Position numbers and translations under genes: made by a program
From: Sphingopyxis witflariensis
GTDB taxonomy: Bacteria; Pseudomonadota; Alphaproteobacteria; Sphingomonadales; Sphingomonadaceae
Assembly: GCF_002205635.1 (NCBI RefSeq)
Contig: NZ_NISJ01000001.1
Location: 1-64,000, forward strand
Reading direction: 5' to 3'
Length of the DNA: 64,000 nucleotides
Notes under the pieces: model-generated
The model's database searches: none
Told to the model about the DNA's origin: nothing
Seen by the model: only the letters and a program-made list of their open reading frames with translations
Part shown: piece by piece, positions 14,635 through 23,993 of the stretch
Numbering within the stretch: the stretch's first letter is position 1
Layout of the letters: each line of letters begins with the position of its first letter

Positions 14635-15958
14635 CAGTCGGCCACAGCCGCTCGAAACGTGCGCGGTCGGCGGGGTCGAGCCGAACGGTCAACCAATGGC
14701 CATCATCGGCAGGCTCATCGGTCAGTACCTCGCCGCGCGCGTGCAGCCAGGCCATCGCCTCGCCCTGCGCATAGCTCAGATATATCCGCTGCGTTTCGTG
14801 TAGCGCGGTCAATTGGGCCGCCATCAGGACGCGCGCCGCCTCGACACCCTCGCCCGTTACCGCCGATATCGCCGCAACGTCGGGACGCCGCGCCACCATT
14901 TCCTCGATCGCGGCGCGCTGGTCCGCATCGGCGGTGTCGATCTTGTTCCAGATTTCGATCTGCGGGATGGCGGCGGGCGTATCGCGATCCCCTTCCCCAT
15001 CCTGCGGCCCGTTGACGCCCAGCGAGTCAAGTATCGCGCGCACATCGTCATATTGCGCGTCGCTGTCGGGATGAACGATGTCGCGGACATGGACGATCAG
15101 ATCGGCGGTCGTCACTTCCTCGAGCGTCGCCCGGAACGCTGCGACCAGCTCGGTCGGCAGATCGGAGACAAAACCCACGGTGTCGGACAGGATCGCCTTG
15201 TCGATCCCCGGCAGGCGGATCTCGCGCATCGTCGGGTCGAGCGTGGCGAAGAGCATATCTTCCGCCATGACGTCACTTCCCGTCAGGCGATTGAAAAATG
15301 TCGATTTTCCGGCGTTGGTGTAGCCGACAAGCGCGACCACGGGCCAGGGCGCGCGTTGCCGCTTCGCGCGCTGAAGCTGGCGCGTGCGCCGCGCATCCTC
15401 CAGGCTCCGCCGGATGCGCGCCATGCGGTCGCGGATCATTCGACGGTCGGCCTCGATCTGGGTTTCGCCGGGGCCGCCGAGGAAGCCAAAGCCGCCGCGC
15501 TGGCGTTCAAGGTGGGTCCAGCTGCGCACCAGTCGCCCCGCCTGATAGTCGAGATGGGCGAGTTCGACCTGCAGCCGCCCCTCGGCGGTTGCGGCGCGCT
15601 CGCCGAAAATTTCGAGAATCAGCCCGGTACGGTCGATGACCTTGGTTTCGAACGCGGTTTCCAGATTGCGCTGCTGGATCGCGGTCAGCGCCGCGTCGAC
15701 GATCACCAGCTGGACATTTTTCGCCGCGATATCGGGCTTGATCGCCTCAATCTGTCCAACGCCGAGCAGGGTTGCGGCGCGCGTCTGTCGCAGGCGAAGC
15801 GGGTGGACGCCGACGACGTTCAGCCCGATCGCAATGGCCAGGCCCCGGGCCTCTTCGGCGCGCGCATCCAGATCGCGCGAGAGGCGCTGGCTGCGCCATT
15901 CGGGCACAACCAGCAGCGCGGCGGCGCCGCGCGTAACCTCTTCTACGCTATCCGTCAT
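14612..15958 (-). CDS. hflX: GTPase HflX
   Basis: A 448-aa ribosome-associated GTPase that splits stalled 70S ribosomes. The N-terminal HflX domain includes GVHPLRLRQTRAATLLGVGQ and the glycine-rich ERQRGGFGFLGGPGETQIE. The G domain has VGYTNAGKSTFFNRLTG (P-loop), DTVGFVSDLP and NKID. The gene follows hfq by 20 bp in the same direction, the classic hfq-hflX arrangement. Confidence 0.95.
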   Translation of the reverse strand: MTDSVEEVTRGAAALLVVPEWRSQRLSRDLDARAEEARGLAIAIGLNVVGVHPLRLRQTRAATLLGVGQIEAIKPDIAAKNVQLVIVDAALTAIQQRNLETAFETKVIDRTGLILEIFGERAATAEGRLQVELAHLDYQAGRLVRSWTHLERQRGGFGFLGGPGETQIEADRRMIRDRMARIRRSLEDARRTRQLQRAKRQRAPWPVVALVGYTNAGKSTFFNRLTGSDVMAEDMLFATLDPTMREIRLPGIDKAILSDTVGFVSDLPTELVAAFRATLEEVTTADLIVHVRDIVHPDSDAQYDDVRAILDSLGVNGPQDGEGDRDTPAAIPQIEIWNKIDTADADQRAAIEEMVARRPDVAAISAVTGEGVEAARVLMAAQLTALHETQRIYLSYAQGEAMAWLHARGEVLTDEPADDGHWLTVRLDPADRARFERLWPTASSAPTL

Positions 15959-15978
15959 TCTGGGGGTCTGGGGATCGA

Positions 15979-16482
15979 TCAGGCGTCGTCCGCTTCGCCG
16001 TCGGTTTCACCGCTATCGGTAAGATTGATCGGACCGTTCGGCTGCACCGTCGAAATCGCGTGCTTGTAAACCAGCTGCACCTGCCGCTCACGCTCGAGCA
16101 GCATGCAGAACAGGTCGAACGCCACAATGTCGCCCTGCAACATCACGCCATTGACGAGGAACATCGTCACCGATTCATCCGACCGGCGCACGGCATTCAG
16201 GAACACATCCTGCAGCGCCTTGCCCTTGGTGGTCGGGACTTCGCGTATATTGTTGCCAAGCAGCGACAGATCGAAGTCATGCGATGGCATCACCGTCGAA
16301 ATCGCATGCTTGTAGACCAGCTGCGACTGTCCATCGCGGCGGAGCAGCAACGAGAAATTGTCGAACCAGGTGATGATGCCCTGGAGCTTGACGCCCTTGA
16401 CCAAAAACATCGTGACCGGTGTCTTGCTGCGGCGCAGGGCGTTGAGGAAAAGATCTTGGAGATTCTGATTTTTATCGGACAC
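15979..16482 (-). CDS. hfq: RNA chaperone Hfq with two tandem Sm domains
   Basis: This 167-aa chain has two complete Hfq domains: residues 7-68 and 89-151. Each keeps the proximal-face motif LQD, the LQG strand and YKHAIST (57-63 and 139-145). A linker of about 20 residues joins them, and an acidic tail follows. Canonical Hfq is a hexamer of single-domain chains of 70-100 aa; here a trimer could form the ring. GTG 16482 is chosen because AGGAG lies just upstream and earlier codons are not Hfq-like. The second domain has CMLLERERQ where the first has SLLLRRDGQ, so the rim and surface charge differ. Confidence 0.93.
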   Translation of the reverse strand: MSDKNQNLQDLFLNALRRSKTPVTMFLVKGVKLQGIITWFDNFSLLLRRDGQSQLVYKHAISTVMPSHDFDLSLLGNNIREVPTTKGKALQDVFLNAVRRSDESVTMFLVNGVMLQGDIVAFDLFCMLLERERQVQLVYKHAISTVQPNGPINLTDSGETDGEADDA

Positions 16483-16600
16483 ATTGGTCTCCTGTTCTTG
16501 GCGGCAAAGCCGCATTGCGATTCCGGTTGATCCGGTGTCTTTGGTCTTCTGAGCAAGCAATATGCTGCAAAGTGCGCCGCAGGTCTAGGGCTTGTGCGCC

Positions 16601-17980
16601 CTATCCCTCGTTATCCGAACTCTCGGTAAGCCCCAAAAGTTTCAGTTTGCGGTGCAGCGCCGACCGCTCCATGCCGATAAATGTGGCTGTCCGCGAGATA
16701 TTGCCCGAAAAACGGTTGATCTGAATACGTAAATACTCGCGTTCGAAATTCTCCCGCGCTTCCTTCAGCGGGATGGCAGTGATCGATTCACTGTTGGGCA
16801 AAATATCGGTCCCGCCGCGCACCAGCTCGGTCGGCAGCATGTCGGCGTCGATCCGCGCGAGCCGGTCGCTTGGGGCCAGGATCATCACGCGCTCGATAAC
16901 GTTGCGCAGCTCACGCACATTGCCGGGCCATTCATGTGCCTGCAACGCCGCCATCGCATCAGAACTGACCTCGGGCGGCGGGACACGGCGATCAGCGGCA
17001 TAGCGACGGATGAAATGATCGCACAGGCTGGCGACATCGTCGCGGCGCTCGCGCAGCGGCGGGATGTGCACCGGAACGACATTGAGCCGGTAGTAGAGAT
17101 CCTCGCGGAACCGGTTTTCGGCGATTTCGGTAACGAGATCGCGCGCCGAACCTGAAATGATCCGCACATCCACGCGGATCATCGTTCGTCCGCCGACGCG
17201 ATTGAAACTCTGATCGGTCAGCACCCGCAAGATCTTGCCCTGCGTCGTCAGCGGCATATCGGCGACCTCGTCGAGGAACAAGGTCCCGCCATGCGCCTGT
17301 TCGAGCAAGCCGACGCGGATCGATCCATCGTCCGCTTCCGACCCGAACAGTTCGATTTCAACCGTCTCCGGATCCATGCGCGCCGATGAGATGACGCGGA
17401 ACGGCGCATTTTGTCGCCCGCTCCAACCATGTAGCACGCGCGCCGCGACCTCCTTGCCGACCCCCGGAGCGCCGGTGATCAGCACCCGGCTGCCTGTACC
17501 GGCGACGCGCTTCAGCGTTGCGCGAACATTGTTGATCGCGGCGCTAGTGCCGTTCAGTTCGTCGGACCGGCCCGATTTTTCGCGCAGCTGCTCATATTCA
17601 AACTTCAGCCGCTCATTTTCGGTCGCGCGCGCGACGAGGTGGAGCAGACGTTCGGCCTCGAACGGCTTTTCGATGAAGTCGAAGGCGCCGCGGCGGATCG
17701 CGGCAACCGCAGTATCGATCCCGCCATGGCCCGAGATCACGATGATCGGCAACGTCGGGTCGAACGCCTTGATCGCCTCGACCAGCCCCAGCCCATCGAG
17801 CCGCGATCCCTGAAGCCAAACGTCGATCAGCGCCAGCGACGGACGACGTTGACGAATGGCCTCCAGCGCGGCGTCGCTGTCGGACGCGGTCCGCGCTTCA
17901 TAGCCCTCGTCCTCCATGACGCCGGCCACCAGTTCGCAAATGTCCCGCTCATCATCGACAATTAAAATATCAAGCGCCAT
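16601..17980 (-). CDS. ntrX: Response regulator NtrX
   Basis: A 459-aa regulator pairing with NtrY. Receiver domain residues 1-120: IVDDERD, phosphoacceptor Asp in LALIDVW, and FIEKPFE. The AAA+ domain has GAPGVGKE (P-loop) and GGTLFLDEVADMP (Walker B). The C-terminal Fis-type HTH ends SRTATFIGMERSALHRKLKL. Where NtrC has GAFTGA, this protein reads ELFGSEADDGSIRVG, so the sigma-54 contact loop is absent, as in other alphaproteobacterial NtrX; it probably works without activating sigma-54. Its start overlaps the ntrY end by 11 bp. Confidence 0.93.
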   Translation of the reverse strand: MALDILIVDDERDICELVAGVMEDEGYEARTASDSDAALEAIRQRRPSLALIDVWLQGSRLDGLGLVEAIKAFDPTLPIIVISGHGGIDTAVAAIRRGAFDFIEKPFEAERLLHLVARATENERLKFEYEQLREKSGRSDELNGTSAAINNVRATLKRVAGTGSRVLITGAPGVGKEVAARVLHGWSGRQNAPFRVISSARMDPETVEIELFGSEADDGSIRVGLLEQAHGGTLFLDEVADMPLTTQGKILRVLTDQSFNRVGGRTMIRVDVRIISGSARDLVTEIAENRFREDLYYRLNVVPVHIPPLRERRDDVASLCDHFIRRYAADRRVPPPEVSSDAMAALQAHEWPGNVRELRNVIERVMILAPSDRLARIDADMLPTELVRGGTDILPNSESITAIPLKEARENFEREYLRIQINRFSGNISRTATFIGMERSALHRKLKLLGLTESSDNEG

Positions 17981-20291
17981 AATCTTCTCTATCCTGCCGG
18001 TTCCTGATCCGCCCCGGTACGGATTCCATCTGTCCTGTAGTCATATCGGCGCCCTGCCCCGCGAGCGGCCGCAGCCGGTCGGGATGGAGCGTCAGCGTTA
18101 CGCGCGTCCCCTGCCCCTCTGGATTGTCAGCGAAATCCAGTTCGCCATAATGTTGCTCAACGATTTTCTTCACGATTGCGAGACCAAGCCCGGTGCCGCC
18201 CTGGCGCGTCGTCATATACGGTTCGGCAATCGCTTCACGGGCTTCGGGAAGGCCAATGCCATCGTCGCTGACGCGAATGACCATCTCGCCGTCAGGCGTC
18301 AGCTCCAGCTCTGCACGGATATGGCCAACGGGCGTCGATCCGGGATTTTTTATTTTTTCTTCAATGGCTTCCACCGCATTTTTGACAATATTCGTCAACG
18401 CCTGCGAAAGAAGGCGGCGGTCGCAGACCAGCGGCTCGATTTCGTCCGCCATGCTGATCCTGAACGCAATATCGGGCTTTGCAACCTCGAACAGGAACAC
18501 CGCCTGACGCAGGATGTCGCGAACATCCTCCACCCCGAAGGTTGGCTTGGGCATGCGCGCGAAGCTGGAAAATTCATCGACCATCCGCCGCATGTCGTGA
18601 ACCTGTCGGATCACCGTATCGGTCAACCGACGGAAGGTCGCCTGATCACCCTCCACCTTGTCGCCAAAGCGCCGTTGCAGGCGCTCGGCAGCAAGCTGAA
18701 TCGGGGTCAGCGGATTTTTGATCTCGTGCGCGATGCGCCGCGCCACATCGGACCAGGCGGCGCGGCGCTGATCGAGCAATTGCTGGGTAATATCTTCGAA
18801 GCTGAGAACGAAGCCTTCCCCCAGTGCGACCGTCTTCGCCGCGAGTGTTGCCGGTTCAGCGTCTTTGCGCGCCAGTTGCACGATGGCCTCACGTTCGTCG
18901 GCGGTCAGCAGGCGGGCGAGTTCGGGCGCGACATCGGCGAGCGATTGACCGGTCAGCGTCTCCGCCGGCTGGCCGATCAGCCGTTCCGCTGCGGCGTTAA
19001 CCAGCAGGATGCGATGGTCGGTATCGACCGAAACGACCGCCGACGACACGCCGCTCAACACCGCTTCGATGAAGCTGCGCCGCGCTTCCAGCTGTTCATT
19101 GACGCTGACCAGCGCTCCGGTCTGTCCTTGCAACTGTTCGGTCATGCGGTTGAAGGCGCGGGTCAGCACCGAGATTTCGTCATTGCTGGCGGGCGGAGTC
19201 ACGCGCACCGAAAGGTCGCCCCCCGCAGCGGTGCGCGTCGCGCCGATCAGCGTACCAAGCGGACGGACGATGCGGTCGGCAACGACGATCGCCGCCACAA
19301 CGGCAAGCGCAAGGAGCAGGAGTGAGCCGAGGTAAAGCGCGCCGTTGAACTGCAACTGCAATTGCTGCGACCGCTGAAACAGGCCGTTATAATCGGCGAG
19401 CACGGTCCGCGCGCGCTCGAACTGCTGAAGCCCCAGAACATTGGCATCGCGCGAGGCATAGAGATAGGCGCGCCGGGGACCGGGAAGCCGGGTTGCAGCC
19501 TCGATCCGGTCCGACTGGCGGGCAACGACGACCTCTTCGCCCGCATCAAGACGGCTAACCATCGACGGCGAAATACGGTTTTCGGCGGCGCGATTGTCGG
19601 GATCGATCATCGCCGGCGTGCGCGCGACCCCGTCGCTGCCAATCTCGATAATCGCCGATTCATTCAGATTTCGGACGACCACCTGCTGGAGATAATAGTT
19701 GGAGAAATCGGGGTCGTCGATCGGCACGCGCGAGAGGAAACTGCCCAGATCTTTTGCCATGGCGATCGTGTTCGCGCCGACTTCGCGCTGATTTTCCTGA
19801 TAATAGCCCTGCGCGAGGCTGGCGGCATTTTCGAACATGCCGCGCGATCGGTCGGAGAACCAGAAGTCCACGCCATATTGGAACAACAGCGAAGCAAAGA
19901 TCACCACCAACAGCGTCGGCGCTGCGGCGATAAGCGAAAATAGCGCAACGAGCCTGACGTGAAGGCGGCCATTGCCGCCCGCCATCGATCGCACCGCGCG
20001 GGCGCGGGCGACGCGACTGCCGACAAGCACGATCAGCGCCATGGCGGGAACAAGGTTGGCGACCATGATGGCCGCAACGAGCGCCGGCGTGAGCAGCCGT
20101 TCGCTCTGCGCATCGCCCGTGACGAAAATATAGGTCGCGATCGCGACGCTGATGATGACCGCCAGCGTATAATATTCCGGCGCGGCGAACTGCCAGCCGC
20201 TGGAACGCACATCCGGTTCACCGGAATCGCGATCGATAGGCAAGGGGGCTAGAGACGCCATTGTTGCTGCGTTACGACAATCCTGTTGCAT
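17970..20291 (-). CDS. ntrY: Sensor histidine kinase NtrY
   Basis: A membrane kinase of about 773 aa. The N-terminus has several helices (YYTLAVIISVAIATYIFV, a second near residue 75, a third in LVALFSLIAAAPTLLVVIFA), then an extracytoplasmic loop and a fourth helix LYLGSLLLLALAVVAAIVVA. HAMP, PAS (ILLVNAAAERLIGQPAE), the H-box [20 protein letters not shown] and an HATPase domain (NIVKNAVEAI; GTGLGLAIVKKI) follow. ATG 20291 was chosen; GTG 20300 and ATG 20261 are alternatives, and none has a strong ribosome site. A 78-bp gap to ntrC could hold a promoter. Confidence 0.92.
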   Translation of the reverse strand: MQQDCRNAATMASLAPLPIDRDSGEPDVRSSGWQFAAPEYYTLAVIISVAIATYIFVTGDAQSERLLTPALVAAIMVANLVPAMALIVLVGSRVARARAVRSMAGGNGRLHVRLVALFSLIAAAPTLLVVIFASLLFQYGVDFWFSDRSRGMFENAASLAQGYYQENQREVGANTIAMAKDLGSFLSRVPIDDPDFSNYYLQQVVVRNLNESAIIEIGSDGVARTPAMIDPDNRAAENRISPSMVSRLDAGEEVVVARQSDRIEAATRLPGPRRAYLYASRDANVLGLQQFERARTVLADYNGLFQRSQQLQLQFNGALYLGSLLLLALAVVAAIVVADRIVRPLGTLIGATRTAAGGDLSVRVTPPASNDEISVLTRAFNRMTEQLQGQTGALVSVNEQLEARRSFIEAVLSGVSSAVVSVDTDHRILLVNAAAERLIGQPAETLTGQSLADVAPELARLLTADEREAIVQLARKDAEPATLAAKTVALGEGFVLSFEDITQQLLDQRRAAWSDVARRIAHEIKNPLTPIQLAAERLQRRFGDKVEGDQATFRRLTDTVIRQVHDMRRMVDEFSSFARMPKPTFGVEDVRDILRQAVFLFEVAKPDIAFRISMADEIEPLVCDRRLLSQALTNIVKNAVEAIEEKIKNPGSTPVGHIRAELELTPDGEMVIRVSDDGIGLPEAREAIAEPYMTTRQGGTGLGLAIVKKIVEQHYGELDFADNPEGQGTRVTLTLHPDRLRPLAGQGADMTTGQMESVPGRIRNRQDREDYGA

Positions 20292-20378
20292 AGAAAACAC
20301 ACAAAGTGCATTTCGGCCACGCGTTGCCGCAAATTATCGTCAATCGGCCGAAACGGACACTTACGCCAGAGGTTGGCG

Positions 20379-21800
20379 TCAGGGGTTGGCGGGGTCGATA
20401 TCGAGCTGACCAAGCCGCTTGCGTAGCGTGTTGCGGTTAATGCCAAGGCGCCGCGCCGCCTCCAGCTGGTTGCCGCGAACGTCGAGCAGGACGCGGCGGA
20501 ACAGCGCCGCCTCGACGATCGCTTCGAGTTGGCTGTGGATGCTGCCGTCCTGTTCGTCACCCGCGAGTTGTTCGCGCGCCCAATCATCAACGGCGCGGGA
20601 GATACTGTCAGCGGGCGCGGGGGGCAGTCCCCCTTCCCCACTGGCGGTCAGCACGGCTTCGACATCGCGGACGCTGACAATCGTGTCGCGCGACAGGACC
20701 GCGAGGCGCTGGACGACATTGCCCAGTTCGCGAACATTGCCCGGCCAGTCGTGGCGCTCGAGCATCTGCATCGCATCGGGGGCGAACTGGCGGTCGGGGA
20801 GGCCCGAATGGCGCCCCGCATCGACGAAATGACGAACGAGCGCACCTATATCGCTGCGCCGGTCGCGCAGTGGCGGCAGCGTCACCGGGATGACGTTGAG
20901 GCGATAGAAAAGATCTTCGCGGAACCGGCCGTCGGCGACCAAAGTGCGCATGTCGCGATGGGTCGCGGCGATGACGCGGACATTGGCCTTCAGCGCCTGG
21001 CTGCCGCCGACGGTCGAATATTCATTGCTTTGCAGCACGCGCAACAGTCGCGTCTGCGCCTCCAGCGGCATGTCGCCGATTTCGTCAAGGAACAGTGAGC
21101 CACCGGCCGCCTGCTCGAAACGGCCCGCGTTACGGCTGTGGGCGCCGGTAAAGGCACCTTTCTCGTGCCCGAACAGTTCCGCCTCGATCAACTCGCGTGG
21201 GATCGCCGCCATATTGATTGCAACAAATGGCCCTGACCGGCGCAGCCCCGTCGCGTGGATGGCACGCGCGACGACTTCCTTGCCCGTCCCCGACTCGCCC
21301 AGGATGAGGACGGCAAGGTCGTTCGAAGCGAGGCGGGCGATGGTGCGATAGACCGCCTGCATCGCTGGCGCACGGCCGACCAACCCATGGCTGTCGGCCT
21401 GCGCCGGATCGATCTTTGCCGCCGGTTCGGCGCGCACCCGCTGCAGGGCGGCGCGCACGCTGGTCGTCAGTTCTTCCAGATCAAAGGGCTTGGGCAGATA
21501 ATCATAGCTGCCAATGCCCGTCGCGCGCACTGCGGTATCCAGCGTATTCTGCGCTGACAGCACGATCACCGGCGTTTCGGGATCGACCCCGGCGCCGGGC
21601 AGCGAGTCGATTCCGTCGCCGTCGGGCAGAACGACGTCGGTGATGATCAGGTCAGGCCGATGATCGGCGAGCCAGGCGTTGCGCTCGGCGATGCTGGCGA
21701 CCGACGCGAAGCGCGCACATTCATCGATCAGCGTTTCACGGATGATCATCGCGATAGTCGGATCATCCTCGACCAGCAGGATCGTCTTGCCGTCGCTCAC
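20379..21800 (-). CDS. ntrC: Nitrogen regulator NtrC (sigma-54 activator)
   Basis: A 473-aa response regulator. GTG 21800 gives [20 protein letters not shown], and the GTG overlaps the ntrB stop. The receiver has DLIITDVVLPDGDG as phosphosite. The AAA+ domain keeps GESGTGKE, GAFTGAHSRNAGRFEQA (the sigma-54 contact loop) and GGSLFLDEIGDMP. The Fis-like HTH is at the end (LDVRGNQLEAARRLGINRNT). All activator motifs are intact, in contrast to NtrX nearby. It would turn on nitrogen-scavenging genes when phosphorylated by NtrB. Confidence 0.95.
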   Translation of the reverse strand: MSDGKTILLVEDDPTIAMIIRETLIDECARFASVASIAERNAWLADHRPDLIITDVVLPDGDGIDSLPGAGVDPETPVIVLSAQNTLDTAVRATGIGSYDYLPKPFDLEELTTSVRAALQRVRAEPAAKIDPAQADSHGLVGRAPAMQAVYRTIARLASNDLAVLILGESGTGKEVVARAIHATGLRRSGPFVAINMAAIPRELIEAELFGHEKGAFTGAHSRNAGRFEQAAGGSLFLDEIGDMPLEAQTRLLRVLQSNEYSTVGGSQALKANVRVIAATHRDMRTLVADGRFREDLFYRLNVIPVTLPPLRDRRSDIGALVRHFVDAGRHSGLPDRQFAPDAMQMLERHDWPGNVRELGNVVQRLAVLSRDTIVSVRDVEAVLTASGEGGLPPAPADSISRAVDDWAREQLAGDEQDGSIHSQLEAIVEAALFRRVLLDVRGNQLEAARRLGINRNTLRKRLGQLDIDPANP

Positions 21801-22900
21801 TGTTGCTGCCCCTTCGCTGCCGAACCGCGCGCGGCAGGCAGGTGGACGCGAAAGCGCGTCCAATCCCCATCGCGCATATGCTGGACCGTCCCGCCCATGT
21901 CGCGCGCCAGCTTGGCGACGAGCGCCAGGCCGAGGCCGCGTCCCTCGCGCTTGGTGGTCACGAATGGATCGAACAGATCGCCGCGAATGTCGGCGGGAAC
22001 CCCGGGACCATTGTCGCTGACGCTGACCTCAATCGGCAGCGCGATACGCCCGCGCCCATCGCCCTTGTCGATCGACAGGCCGTGGCGATAGGCCGTGGCG
22101 ATCCGCACCGTCGCATCGTCGCGCCCGGCCAGCACTTCGCAGGCGTTGGTAACAAGGTTCAGCAAAATCTGCACCATGGCGTCATGATTGCCATGAACGA
22201 GCGGCAGCGACGGGTCGAAATCCTCACCGAAGCTGATGCCTGCAAGCTGGCGCGCACGCACCGTCTCCATCGCCTGATGGATCGGCGGATAGAGGTTGAT
22301 CGGGGTGCAGTGGATCGGCTGACCGCGCGAGAAATGCTCCATCTGATCGATCAGCGTGGTGATGCGATCGACCTCGGCACAGATCAACGTCGTGAAGCGT
22401 TCGCCATTGGCATCGGCGTTGCGGGCGAGCAGCTGCGCTGCCCCCTTGATCCCGGCGAGCGGATTCTTGATCTCATGCGCCAGCATCGACGCGGCAGCAC
22501 CCGCGGCGCGCCCCGAACGGCCGATTGCGCCGCCGAGCAGTTCGGCCTCGCTTTGCGACGGCAGCAGCGCGAGGATGCGGTGGCCGCTTTGACCATAAGG
22601 CACCATCTGCATGTCGACGAAGATGGAGTTGCGACCGCCGATGGTGATTTCGGCGCGGTGCGCGAACAGCGCCGACGTCTCGGGATCGTTCATCCGCTGG
22701 CGATAGCTGCGGTCCATGCCGATGACGTCATAGACGACACGTCCGACCATCGCCGACCGGCTGACATTGCAAAGCTGTTCGGCGGCGGCGTTGACGAACA
22801 GGACGACCCCGCCCTTGTCGATCAACAGAGTTGCGACGGGATGCGACTGGATCAGCTCATCATGGTCGAACATCGGGATGCTCGACGTCGGGGTGATCAC
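21797..22900 (-). CDS. ntrB: Nitrogen sensor kinase NtrB
   Basis: A 367-aa soluble kinase/phosphatase of the NtrB family. A PAS domain at the N-terminus ([20 protein letters not shown]) precedes the H-box [20 protein letters not shown], the N-box [16 protein letters not shown], and the G-boxes SDNGPGVP and [12 protein letters not shown]. No membrane segment is present. It is coupled by overlap to dusB upstream and ntrC downstream. Confidence 0.94.
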   Translation of the reverse strand: MITPTSSIPMFDHDELIQSHPVATLLIDKGGVVLFVNAAAEQLCNVSRSAMVGRVVYDVIGMDRSYRQRMNDPETSALFAHRAEITIGGRNSIFVDMQMVPYGQSGHRILALLPSQSEAELLGGAIGRSGRAAGAAASMLAHEIKNPLAGIKGAAQLLARNADANGERFTTLICAEVDRITTLIDQMEHFSRGQPIHCTPINLYPPIHQAMETVRARQLAGISFGEDFDPSLPLVHGNHDAMVQILLNLVTNACEVLAGRDDATVRIATAYRHGLSIDKGDGRGRIALPIEVSVSDNGPGVPADIRGDLFDPFVTTKREGRGLGLALVAKLARDMGGTVQHMRDGDWTRFRVHLPAARGSAAKGQQQ

Positions 22901-23895
22901 GCAGCAGCCTTGCTGAGGAACGGGCCGTAAAATTCTTCCAGCGCGTCGAGCACCTGGCGGCTGCTGGGGATTTGATTGACCTTGTTGCGGAACTCGGCCG
23001 AACCATGGATGCCCTTGACGTACCAGCCGAGATGCTTGCGCGCCATATTGACGCCCGTCATCTCTCCATAATGCTCGATCATCGCACGATAATGCGTTGT
23101 GATAACGTCATATTGTTCGTCGATACCGGGGTCGGGACGTTCGGCCTCCCCGCGCAGTGCCGCCATGACCTGACCCAATAGCCAGGGGCGACCATAGGCG
23201 CCACGGCCGATCATGACGCCATCGGCGCCGCTCTGCGCCAGTGCGGTGCGGGCGTCATCTGCCGAACAAATGTCGCCATTGGCGATCACCGGGATCGAAA
23301 CCGCATCCTTGACCTTGCGGATGAAGCTCCAGTCGGCCTCGCCGCGATACATCTGGTTGCGGGTGCGGCCGTGGACCGTGACGAGCTTGGCGCCCAGATC
23401 CTCGGCGATATGCGCGAGTTCGGGGGCGTTCAGACTGTCATGACACCAGCCCATCCGCATCTTGACCGTCACGGGCACGCTCACCGCCTCGACGCAGGCC
23501 TTGATCAGCGCAGCGGCCAAAGTCAGGTCGCGCATCAGCGCCGAACCCGCATCGCCATTGGTGACCTTGCGCACCGGACAGCCCATGTTGATGTCGATGA
23601 TCGCGGCGCCGCGATCTTCGTTGAGCTTCGCCGCTTCGCCCATTTCATAGGGGGTACAGCCGACCAGCTGCATCGACACCGGCTCTTCCACCGGGTCCCA
23701 GGCGGCTTTCTGGATCGACTGGCGCGTTTCGCGGATCGCGGCCTGGCTCGCGATCATTTCGGTGACGTTGAGCCCCGAACCGTAATGGCGGACAATCTTG
23801 CGAAACGGCAGGTCGGTGACGCCCGTCATCGGCGCGAGGATCACTGGATCCGCGATACTGATATTGCCAATCTGAATGGGCCGCAGCGGCGCCAT
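22897..23895 (-). CDS. dusB: tRNA-dihydrouridine synthase
   Basis: A 332-aa flavoprotein of the Dus family that reduces uridines in tRNA D-loops. Motifs are [20 protein letters not shown] at the N-terminus, [12 protein letters not shown] with the catalytic cysteine, [21 protein letters not shown] and GDICSADDA plus [14 protein letters not shown] for FMN phosphate binding. It is the first gene of the ntr operon, the arrangement described earlier as nifR3-ntrB-ntrC. Confidence 0.95.
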   Translation of the reverse strand: MAPLRPIQIGNISIADPVILAPMTGVTDLPFRKIVRHYGSGLNVTEMIASQAAIRETRQSIQKAAWDPVEEPVSMQLVGCTPYEMGEAAKLNEDRGAAIIDINMGCPVRKVTNGDAGSALMRDLTLAAALIKACVEAVSVPVTVKMRMGWCHDSLNAPELAHIAEDLGAKLVTVHGRTRNQMYRGEADWSFIRKVKDAVSIPVIANGDICSADDARTALAQSGADGVMIGRGAYGRPWLLGQVMAALRGEAERPDPGIDEQYDVITTHYRAMIEHYGEMTGVNMARKHLGWYVKGIHGSAEFRNKVNQIPSSRQVLDALEEFYGPFLSKAAA

Positions 23896-23993
23896 GGCGA
23901 GCGTCTTTCCGGAAATTGCCTAAAAAATAAGCAGCGCCCCTACACGTTAAGCGGCTTTCCCGCAAGCCGCCGCTGCGCTAACCGGCGCGCACG

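Noticed and set aside
17916..19325. Plus-strand frame of 469 codons opposite ntrY
   Set aside because: Shadow of the ntrY kinase gene, without start signal or domain.
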